Positions 57,747 through 64,000 of a stretch of DNA of 64,000 nucleotides are shown piece after piece (within the stretch, counting starts at the first letter, position 1; every line of letters begins with the position of its first letter). Below the pieces are notes generated by a model, which worked only from the letters and a program-made list of their open reading frames with translations, searched no databases and was not told the DNA's origin. Source of the stretch: Ralstonia sp. 25mfcol4.1 (lineage in GTDB: Bacteria; Pseudomonadota; Gammaproteobacteria; Burkholderiales; Burkholderiaceae). The position numbers and the translations under genes are program-made. Location: assembly GCF_900104095.1 (NCBI RefSeq), contig NZ_FNJO01000002.1, forward strand, positions 589,611-653,610. The letters are read 5' to 3'.

Positions 57747-58544
57747 TCAGAACACGCGTGTCAGGAATTCCCGCGTCCGCGCCTGGACGGGCGCCCCGAA
57801 CAACTGCGCCGGCGGGCCTTCCTCCACCACCTTGCCGCCATCCATGAAGACCACATGGTTGGCCACCTCGCGCGCGAAACCCATTTCGTGCGTGACCACC
57901 AGCATCGTCATGTGCTCGTCGGCCAGCTGGCGCATGGTGCGCAGCACTTCGCCGGTCAGTTCGGGGTCGAGCGCCGAAGTGGGCTCGTCGAACAGCATGA
58001 TGTCCGGCTCCATGGCCAGCGCGCGGGCAATTGCCACACGCTGCTTCTGGCCGCCCGACAGCCGCGATGGATAGCTGTCGCGCTTGTCGAACAGGCCGAC
58101 CTTGCGCAGCAGATCCTCGGCCAGCGGCACGATACGGTCGCGCGACATGCGCTTGACCGTCATCGGGGCCTCGATCAGGTTCTGCAGCACGGTCAGGTGC
58201 GGGAACAGGTTGAACGACTGGAACACCATGCCCATTCTGGCGCAAATACGACGCAGATCGGCACCCCTGGCGTAGTGCACGCCGCTGGCGTCGGTGGTCG
58301 CCAGCGCTTCGCCTTCGATTTCCAGCGTGCCCCGGTCGATCAGTTCCAGATGGTTCATGCACCGCAGCAGCGTGCTCTTGCCCGAGCCCGACGGCCCGAT
58401 CACGGCGGTCACATCGCCCTTGCGCAGCGACAGCGACACGCCCTTCAGCACCTCCAGCGCGCCGAAGGACTTGTGAATGTCGCGGGCCGACACCATCAAT
58501 GGGCGCTCGCGCACGCCGGCGTTCTCATTGATCGTATCTTGCAT
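57747..58544 (-). CDS. Polar amino acid ABC transporter ATPase
   Basis: A 265-residue GlnQ/HisP-type ATPase. Walker A is GPSGSGKST, the signature [15 protein letters not shown], Walker [15 protein letters not shown], and the H-loop [10 protein letters not shown]. The [20 protein letters not shown] stretch is typical of the polar amino acid group. Its start overlaps the permease gene by 20 bases. With the binding protein and permease upstream it forms a complete importer. Confidence 0.93.
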   Translation of the reverse strand: MQDTINENAGVRERPLMVSARDIHKSFGALEVLKGVSLSLRKGDVTAVIGPSGSGKSTLLRCMNHLELIDRGTLEIEGEALATTDASGVHYARGADLRRICARMGMVFQSFNLFPHLTVLQNLIEAPMTVKRMSRDRIVPLAEDLLRKVGLFDKRDSYPSRLSGGQKQRVAIARALAMEPDIMLFDEPTSALDPELTGEVLRTMRQLADEHMTMLVVTHEMGFAREVANHVVFMDGGKVVEEGPPAQLFGAPVQARTREFLTRVF

Positions 58545-59178
58545 AGCGTTTTTCGAGGCGTTGGAAGAGCCACGTCAGAACCAGCGTCATCACCAGGTAA
58601 AACAGTGCGGCCACCAGGAACGGGGTTGTCGTGAAATCGCGCTGCACGATGCTACGCGCCGTGCGCAGGATGTCATTGAGCGCCAGCACGTAGATCAGCG
58701 AGGTGTCCTTGACCAGCGTGATGGTCTCGTTGCTCACCGGGGGCAGCACGCGGCCGATCATCTGGGGCAGCACGATCCGGCGCATGGTCTGGAAGTAGCT
58801 CAGGCCCAGCGTCTTGCTGGCCTCGTACTGGCCGCGCTCCACCGACTGGATGCCGGCCCGGAAGATCTCGGCGAAGTACGCCGCGTAGTTCAGCGCAAAC
58901 GCGACCACGGCCGCGGGGAAATCGGGCAGCCGGATGCCGACATATGGCACGAACGGCAGCGCGAAGTAGATGAAAAGCATCTGCAGCATCAGCGGCGTGC
59001 CGCGCATCAGCCAGATATAGCCATTCACCAGGGCGCTGACCGGCGCCCACGCCGAGATCCGCAGCAAGGCCAGCGCCAGGCCCAACGGCACCGACAGCCC
59101 GAGCGTGATGGCGAACAGGGTCAGGGTGACCCTGGCCCCTTCCATCATCGGAGGCAGGAGAGAAAGAACGTAGTCCAT
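58525..59178 (-). CDS. Polar amino acid ABC transporter permease
   Basis: A 217-residue HisM/GlnP-type membrane protein with about five helices. The EAA loop is [40 protein letters not shown] is the family signature. The ATG at 59178 is taken; a TTG two codons upstream is also in frame. Only one permease is present, so a homodimer is expected. It sits 86 bases after the binding-protein gene. Confidence 0.93.
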   Translation of the reverse strand: MDYVLSLLPPMMEGARVTLTLFAITLGLSVPLGLALALLRISAWAPVSALVNGYIWLMRGTPLMLQMLFIYFALPFVPYVGIRLPDFPAAVVAFALNYAAYFAEIFRAGIQSVERGQYEASKTLGLSYFQTMRRIVLPQMIGRVLPPVSNETITLVKDTSLIYVLALNDILRTARSIVQRDFTTTPFLVAALFYLVMTLVLTWLFQRLEKRYARYDQ

Positions 59179-59264
59179 GCTCAAACATTACGATGCAGGT
59201 GCAACAGGGCCGGTGCAATTTGCTTGCTTTCCCGAACCCTGCGCCACCTGCAAGGTGGCTGTCC

Positions 59265-60053
59265 TTACTTCGTGATGTCCGCGCCGAACCACTGGGTGGC
59301 GATGCGTGCGGCGGTGCCATCCTGCTTCATCGAAGCCAGCGTTTTGTTCAGCTTGTCCAGCAGTTCGCCGTCGTCCTTGCGCACGCCCACGCCGTAGTCT
59401 TCCGTGCCGAAGTTCTCGGCCAGGATGCGGTATTCGCCGGCGCGCTTGCTGGCCAGGTAGCGGCCCACCACTTCGTCGACCACCACGGCATCGAGGCGGC
59501 CCGCCGACAGGTCCATCAGCGCCGTCACATTGTCGCCAAACGACTTCAGTTCCTTCAGGCTGGCGGCCACGGCGGCCTCTTTCTTGATCGCGTCCACGGC
59601 GCTGCTGCCGTCCTGCGCACCGACGATGCGGCCGGCCAGGTCGGCCTTGGTCTGGATCGGCGACTTTTCGGTCACGATGACGATCTGGTGGTTCGTCATG
59701 TACGGCGCGGTGAAGCTGATGTTCTTCTTGCGGTCCTCGGTGATCGTCAGGCCGTTCCACAGCACGTCAACGCGCTTGCCGTTCAGTTCGGCTTCCTTGG
59801 CGCTCCAGTCGATCGGCTTGAAATCCACCGTCATGCCGAGGCGCTGCGCCGCTTCCTTCGCCATGTCGATGTCGAAGCCGACCAGCTGGTTGTTGGCATC
59901 GCGGAAACCCATCGGCGGGAAGTTGTCGTCCAGGCCCACCACGATGCTGGTGCTGGCGCTGGCGGGCTTCGCCGCCGGCGTCGGGTCGCTCTTGCCGCAG
60001 GCGGCCAGCAACGAAAGACCGGAGATCAGGAGAACGGCTGCTATTTTTTTCAT
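59265..60053 (-). CDS. Amino acid ABC transporter substrate-binding lipoprotein
   Basis: A 262-residue family-3 binding protein with a lipoprotein signal (LISGLSLLAACGKSD, lipobox LAAC) and a short Pro/Ala/Ser linker. The binding domain contains VVGLDDNFPPMGFRDANNQLVGFDIDMAKEAAQRLG, which is the family signature. It is first in the operon with the permease and ATPase. No good Shine-Dalgarno precedes the ATG on the minus strand. The likely ligand is a polar amino acid or cystine-type compound; not decided. Confidence 0.92.
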   Translation of the reverse strand: MKKIAAVLLISGLSLLAACGKSDPTPAAKPASASTSIVVGLDDNFPPMGFRDANNQLVGFDIDMAKEAAQRLGMTVDFKPIDWSAKEAELNGKRVDVLWNGLTITEDRKKNISFTAPYMTNHQIVIVTEKSPIQTKADLAGRIVGAQDGSSAVDAIKKEAAVAASLKELKSFGDNVTALMDLSAGRLDAVVVDEVVGRYLASKRAGEYRILAENFGTEDYGVGVRKDDGELLDKLNKTLASMKQDGTAARIATQWFGADITK

Positions 60054-60468
60054 GATGTCGAGGAGAGATTAAGGGTGCGGCAACGCGTGCCGCCGCACCG
60101 ATGGCAGGATCGCCGCCACCGGCACCATTCGCGCCCGTGGGCGCAACTGGGGCTCACGGCCAGGCAACGCCCGGCGCCGCGCACAATTGCCCCGCCGCGC
60201 CGGGTTGTGCGCCGGCATGGTATGAACTTCGGGAAGTGGGCGCGGATCAGGCGATTCGGCAAGGCGATCCGCAGAGATCGCTGAACGCGTGAGCAATTGG
60301 CCATCTGGCGTCCTGGCCAACCGGGTTGACCGATGGGCAGCGCCGGGTGACCAGCCAACAGGCCGACATTCTACAGGGACGCAAGGCGCGGCAGGCCGTG
60401 ATCGGCGCCGCGCCTGATGTCATCCGCCCCGCGATTGATATCTAAAAGGCACTTTTCGTGGCGATCGT
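60054..60468. other. 415-base intergenic region
   Basis: The gap lies between the binding-protein gene and the end of the chromate operon, both minus strand. It should carry the promoter of the amino-acid transporter. I see no gene, no confident promoter, and no clear terminator; the reading frames across it are GC-bias shadows. Confidence 0.5.
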
Positions 60469-60927
60469 TCAAGCCGGCATGATCGGCGGCCAATTGTGCG
60501 TCTCGGCCTGGCAGTGCTTGCACCAGGCATACAGGGCGTCGTACATCACCATGCCCTGCCGCAGCATGTCGTGGTCGTCGGCGAAGGTCTTCGACAGGCC
60601 CAGCGATATCGCATAGAGGCCGCCGGACTCGCGGGTGAGGTCCAGCCGCGACGTGTCGGCACCCCGGACGATGGCGGCAAGCTGGTCGAGCGATGGGTCG
60701 TCCAGGCCGTATTTCTTCAGGAAGGCGTCGAAACTGCACAGGTCGCCTTCGTGCGACAGTTCGACGCCGGGGATGTCGTAGGGAATCGCCCCGCTGCGCT
60801 GGGCCTCGGCCAGCACGTCGCCGGCCGGCACATAAAGAAACTCTGGCGAAGGATCGATAAACCGGGCCACCAGCCAGGGACAGGCGATCCGGTCGATCTT
60901 GGGGCGTTCCCGCGTGATCCATTTCAT
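60469..60927 (-). CDS. Stand-alone ChrB C-terminal-domain protein
   Basis: A 152-residue protein homologous to the C-terminal half of the ChrB gene product next to it: IDRIACPWLVARFIDP here aligns with VDRVACAWLIQRFIDP there, and SFDAFLKKYGLDDPSLDQLA with SFEVLMASFGLDEDKGLSKLA. The family is annotated as chromate resistance exported/ChrB-domain. No signal peptide is visible. It follows chrA by 36 bases and is probably in the same transcript. It ends with a Cys pair (CKHC) near residue 138, which might bind metal. Function is unknown. Confidence 0.85.
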   Translation of the reverse strand: MKWITRERPKIDRIACPWLVARFIDPSPEFLYVPAGDVLAEAQRSGAIPYDIPGVELSHEGDLCSFDAFLKKYGLDDPSLDQLAAIVRGADTSRLDLTRESGGLYAISLGLSKTFADDHDMLRQGMVMYDALYAWCKHCQAETHNWPPIMPA

Positions 60928-60963
60928 GATTGGCTCCTGAACATCCGCCGACGCCGGCCGACA

Positions 60964-62163
60964 TCAGCCCCGCAGCAGCGGATAGACGATCAGCCCGATA
61001 ACGGCCGCACCGAGCACGATCACCGGCTCTGGCAGTTTCTTGAAACGCCAGAGCAACAGCACGGTCACCAGGGCCAGCGCCACGGTCGGGACATCGACCA
61101 GCGAGCGCCGGGCCAGCACGATCACGGCGCCCGTGATGGCGCCCACGGCCGCCGCCGTCACGCCGTCCACGAAGGCGATGATGGCCGGCCGCTTGCCGTA
61201 CTTCTTGAAGTAGGGCGCCGGGATGACGGTAAACAGATAGCAAGGCAGGAACGTGGCCAGCGCGGCCACCACCGCGCCGGGAAGGCCTGCCACCAGATAG
61301 CCGATGAAGCCCACGGTAATCACCACGGGGCCGGGCGTGATCATGGCCACGGCCACGGCATCGACAAACTGCTTGTCATTGAGCCAGTGGTGCTCGGTCA
61401 CCACGCCGCCGTACAGGAACGGCACGATGGCCAGCCCCGAGCCGAATACGAATGCCCCGGCCTTGGCGAAGAACACGCCGATCTGCATCAGCAGCGGCCA
61501 GTCCAGGCTGCTGGCGAATCCGCCGGCCATCGGCAACTGCGCGGCGGCGACGGCATTGACGCCCCGCTCGCGCAGCCACTTCGGCGGCGCGCGCCAGAAC
61601 CACACCAGCAGTCCGGCGGCCAGGAACAGCCACGCGATTTCCGATTCGGTGATGACCGTGACCGCGCCCAGCACCAGATAGATGCCCCACAGCAACGGGT
61701 CCCGGCCCACGCTCTTGTTGGTCAGCTTGTACGCGCTGAGCGTGATGATGCCGATCACCGCCGCGCCGACGCCGTAGAACACCGACTGCATCCACGTCAG
61801 GCCACCGAACTTCGTATAGGCCCAGCCCAGCGCCAGCACCATCAGGAACGACGGCAGGACGAAGGCAACGCCGACCAGCGTGGCGCCGACGATGCGGTAG
61901 TGGACATATCCCAGATAGATGGCAAGCTGCGCGGCCATCGGCCCTGGCGCCAGTTGCGCCAGCGCGATGCCCTCCTTGTAGTCCCCATCGGTGATCCAGT
62001 GCCTGCGCTCGACCAGATCGCGATGCATGTAGCCAGCCAGCGCCACGGGCCCGCCAAAGCCGAGCGTGCCCAGGCGCAGCATGTAGCAGACCAGCTGCCA
62101 GAGGCCATAACGGGGGCCGTCCTGGCCGATGTCCCCAGTGGGAGGTGTGTCTTGCGGATTCAT
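60964..62163 (-). CDS. chrA: Chromate transporter ChrA
   Basis: A 399-residue two-domain CHR-superfamily transporter that expels chromate using the proton-motive force. The first half has LGTLGFGGPVALAGYMHRDLVERRHWI and LAQLAPGPMAAQLAIYLGY; the second half repeats the pattern with KAGAFVFGSGLAIVPFLYGGVV and AMITPGPVVITVGFIGYLV. Ten or more membrane helices are expected. The ATG at 62163 is chosen; a TTG two codons earlier is in frame. It follows chrB by 19 bases. Confidence 0.94.
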   Translation of the reverse strand: MNPQDTPPTGDIGQDGPRYGLWQLVCYMLRLGTLGFGGPVALAGYMHRDLVERRHWITDGDYKEGIALAQLAPGPMAAQLAIYLGYVHYRIVGATLVGVAFVLPSFLMVLALGWAYTKFGGLTWMQSVFYGVGAAVIGIITLSAYKLTNKSVGRDPLLWGIYLVLGAVTVITESEIAWLFLAAGLLVWFWRAPPKWLRERGVNAVAAAQLPMAGGFASSLDWPLLMQIGVFFAKAGAFVFGSGLAIVPFLYGGVVTEHHWLNDKQFVDAVAVAMITPGPVVITVGFIGYLVAGLPGAVVAALATFLPCYLFTVIPAPYFKKYGKRPAIIAFVDGVTAAAVGAITGAVIVLARRSLVDVPTVALALVTVLLLWRFKKLPEPVIVLGAAVIGLIVYPLLRG

Positions 62164-62182
62164 GTGCAATGTCCCCAGGGTG

Positions 62183-63151
62183 CTACCGTTTGCGGCGGCT
62201 GGCGCTGCCGTAGTGGGTGTAAAGGGAATCCAGTACCGGGCTCATGTCGCGCAGCAACGCGTCGTCGTCCGGCATACGGGTGCGCGCCCCGGTCAGCACG
62301 GCCTCGAACCCGCTGGCCTCCGCGACCGGCGCCCCGCCGACATCGAGTACGTGAATCAGTTGCGCCAGCTTCGACAGCCCCTTGTCCTCGTCCAGCCCGA
62401 AGCTCGCCATCAGCACCTCGAACGACACGCGGTCGCCGATATGCGTGAACGTCGCGCCGTCGAAATCGAAGCCGAGGGCATCGTCCGGGCACTGCCGCAC
62501 GTCATCGAGCCACAGGAACCGGGCATGGGGATCGATAAAACGCTGAATCAGCCAGGCGCACGCGACGCGGTCCACCCAGAGGTGCTTGCGCGTGGCCCAG
62601 CAGCGCCCCTGGTACTGCGTGGGGTCGCGCCTGGCGATGGCACCGGAGACGCCATGCGGCTCGCCGGGAGACAGCGCGGCATCCACCGCGGCATTGAAAT
62701 CGCGCCACTTTGCCTCGGCAATCGCGGCGGGCTCGCCGGGGAAGAAGTCGATCTTGCGGATCGCGTCGTAACCACGTCCCAACCGGCGCGCTGCGCGCAA
62801 CAGCTCGGCTTCGTTCAGGCCGGTGATGGCCTCGCGGGCGGCCGCCAGTTCAGCGGTCCAGTCGGCATATTCGGCCGAACGGTCGAACAGTCGCCGATAG
62901 TCGGCTTCCTGTTCCTGCGTGGCCACGACCGATAGCAGCCAGACCTTGCCGTCCTGTTCCGCCGCATCGTCGGCAAGTGCCTGCAGGGGCGGCTGCAGTT
63001 CAGCCCGGTCAGGAACCAGATAGACGCCATCGCGCAGCGCCGCGCCACCCAGCGCCTTGATCGCGCGCCAGAAGCGCATGCGGGCCGTGGCTGCCGACGT
63101 CGGAAGGCTGATGATCAGGAGCCGCCAGGTGGCGGAAGGAAAAGTGTCCAT
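62183..63151 (-). CDS. chrB: Chromate resistance regulator ChrB
   Basis: A 322-residue ChrB protein, which senses chromate and regulates the chr operon in characterised strains. The N-terminal region (LLIISLPTSAATARMRFWRAIKALGGAALRDGVYLVPDR) resembles a PaaX-like/winged-helix domain. The C-terminal ChrB domain begins at KHLWVDRVACAWLIQRFIDPHARFLWLD. The start could be 63151 or 63160. It heads the chrB-chrA-ChrB-domain operon. A short palindrome overlaps the region just upstream. Confidence 0.92.
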   Translation of the reverse strand: MDTFPSATWRLLIISLPTSAATARMRFWRAIKALGGAALRDGVYLVPDRAELQPPLQALADDAAEQDGKVWLLSVVATQEQEADYRRLFDRSAEYADWTAELAAAREAITGLNEAELLRAARRLGRGYDAIRKIDFFPGEPAAIAEAKWRDFNAAVDAALSPGEPHGVSGAIARRDPTQYQGRCWATRKHLWVDRVACAWLIQRFIDPHARFLWLDDVRQCPDDALGFDFDGATFTHIGDRVSFEVLMASFGLDEDKGLSKLAQLIHVLDVGGAPVAEASGFEAVLTGARTRMPDDDALLRDMSPVLDSLYTHYGSASRRKR

Positions 63152-63165
63152 GCCGGGCATCGTAG

Positions 63166-63176
63166 GTTGCCGCAAC
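63166..63176. promoter_or_regulatory. Possible ChrB operator
   Basis: GTTGC and GCAAC, perfect 5-bp arms around one base, lie 6-15 bases upstream of the chrB start region. Too short to be sure; position fits autoregulation. Confidence 0.3.
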
Positions 63177-63232
63177 ATGCACTTCAAGTCTGTCACAAGC
63201 TCTACAAGCCGGGGACGCGCCCGGCCATGCGA

Positions 63233-63427
63233 TCAATGCGCTGCCCAGGCCAGTTCCGCCGTGGCGGGGCGGCGGTTGAGCGCGCTGCGTGCGACCAGGG
63301 CGCACACCGCCAGCGTTCCGGCCAACATGCCCAGGGACGAAGAGGTGTGCCCATGCGATGAGAATCCCGTCGCGAAGGCGACGGCGGCCATTTCCAGCTT
63401 ACGACCGAGTTGTTGATGGCGTGTCAT
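63233..63427 (-). CDS. Small hypothetical membrane protein
   Basis: A possible 64-residue protein starting at the ATG at 63427 (MTRHQQLGRKL). It has one hydrophobic segment (LGMLAGTLAVCALVARSAL, about 33-51) and a His/Ser-rich stretch before it. It lies in the gap between chrB and the YcaC-type gene, in the same direction. No family is recognised; it may not be expressed. Confidence 0.45.
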   Translation of the reverse strand: MTRHQQLGRKLEMAAVAFATGFSSHGHTSSSLGMLAGTLAVCALVARSALNRRPATAELAWAAH

Positions 63428-63502
63428 AGCGGTTGCCGTCTTTGGCCTTGTGCGCTTGTTCCGGGTGGCCCGGCTCCGATGCCGCGCCACCCACCGTGGA
63501 TG

Positions 63503-64000
63503 TCAGTACTCGATCACCGGCGCATGCACCGGGGCGATCGACGGATGGGCACTCTGCGTGCGCTGGGCGGCCTTGTGCACCATCGTGTAGGCGTAGTCGA
63601 TGCCCATGCCGTAGGCGCCCGAGTGTTCCTTCGCCAGGCCCGTCACCGCGTCGTACGTTTCCTTGTTCTTCCAGTCGCGCTGCCATTCCAGCAGCACCTG
63701 CTGCCACGTCACCGGCACCACGCCGGCCTGGATCATGCGTTGCATGGCGTAGTCGTGCGCTTCCTTGGTGGTGCCGCCCGAGGCGTCGGCCACCATGTAG
63801 ATCTCGTAGTCGCCTTCGAGCATCGCGCTCAGGGCGAAGGTCGTGTTGCACACCTCGGTCCACAGACCGGCCACGACGATCTTCTTGCGGCCGTTGGCGG
63901 CCAGCGAGTCGCGCACCTTCTGGTCGTCCCACGAGTTCATCGACGTGCGTTCGAGCGTTTCCTTGCCCGGGAAGACGTCGAGCAGTTCGGGGTAGGTGTA
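63503..64000 (-). CDS. YcaC-type isochorismatase-family hydrolase (5' end missing)
   Basis: The visible C-terminal 165 residues run in frame to the window edge at 64000, where a full codon begins, so the start lies beyond the window. The catalytic cysteine is in AGLWTEVCNTTFALSAM, the hallmark of the isochorismatase/cysteine-hydrolase fold of YcaC. YcaC-like enzymes have no settled substrate; isochorismate is unlikely. It ends PVHAPVIEY. Confidence 0.85.
   Translation of the reverse strand, partial: YTYPELLDVFPGKETLERTSMNSWDDQKVRDSLAANGRKKIVVAGLWTEVCNTTFALSAMLEGDYEIYMVADASGGTTKEAHDYAMQRMIQAGVVPVTWQQVLLEWQRDWKNKETYDAVTGLAKEHSGAYGMGIDYAYTMVHKAAQRTQSAHPSIAPVHAPVIEY

Noticed and set aside
60371..61243. 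290-aa minus-strand frame across the chromate genes
   Set aside because: It overlaps two well supported genes in another frame and shows no domain.

Overview
The window is a gene-dense, GC-rich stretch of a beta-proteobacterial chromosome. Gene content (ubiE / Tim44-like / ubiJ / ubiB block next to aspS, a DUF3683-type FAD/Fe-S oxidoreductase, a form II Cox-like cluster, chromate genes) points to Burkholderiaceae, most likely Cupriavidus or close kin. This assignment is inference; no rRNA, tRNA, phage, transposase or CRISPR was seen. Most very long reading frames opposite real genes are GC-bias shadows and were left out.

Layout. 1-12700 (nearly all minus): a partial membrane protein, aspS, a DUF502 protein, an FmdB-type zinc ribbon, a sodium:solute symporter, then ubiB, ubiJ, a Tim44-domain protein, ubiE, a DUF971 protein, a YddA/SbmA-like ABC protein and a HIT protein. 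12697-17450: a 1333-aa FAD/4Fe-4S oxidoreductase and a YqaA/DedA-type membrane protein. 17708-26161 (plus): a complete form II Cox-like molybdenum hydroxylase operon (S, L, M subunits, MoxR ATPase, VWA protein, CoxG, XdhC-like, MobA-like). 26349-30437 (minus): otsB, a GH15 glycosidase and otsA. 30627-33004 (plus): ilvA and queF. 33038-34468 (minus): a carbohydrate-selective porin. 34719-40102 (plus): a TetR regulator and an HlyD / ABC ATPase / ABC permease / outer-membrane factor exporter.

40124-45600: two aminotransferases flank a BKACE-family beta-keto-acid cleavage enzyme, with a divergent RpiR regulator and an orphan amino-acid-type binding protein. This looks like an uncharacterised amino-acid or beta-amino-acid catabolic locus. 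45757-52243: an ACS-type MFS transporter, DUF2783 protein, FAD monooxygenase and an unusual metallo-beta-lactamase-fold protein that keeps only one metal site, divergent from two overlapping paralogous IclR regulators. This looks like an uncharacterised aromatic or organic-acid catabolic locus. 52286-60053 (minus): a SulP transporter, a DeoR regulator, a TonB receptor under a clear cobalamin riboswitch, and a polar amino-acid ABC transporter. 60469-63160 (minus): chrB, chrA and a stand-alone ChrB C-terminal-domain protein. The window ends in a small membrane peptide and a partial YcaC-type hydrolase.

Dispersed G/C-rich palindromic repeats lie in three intergenic gaps (about 21433-21690, 26190-26335, 49262-49425). 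The first includes an exact-length 104-bp tandem duplication and a 14-bp tandem repeat just upstream of the moxR gene. The best candidates for something not yet described are the BKACE/aminotransferase locus, the mono-metal MBL/FAD/DUF2783 locus with its double IclR, and the GH15 enzyme inside the trehalose operon.
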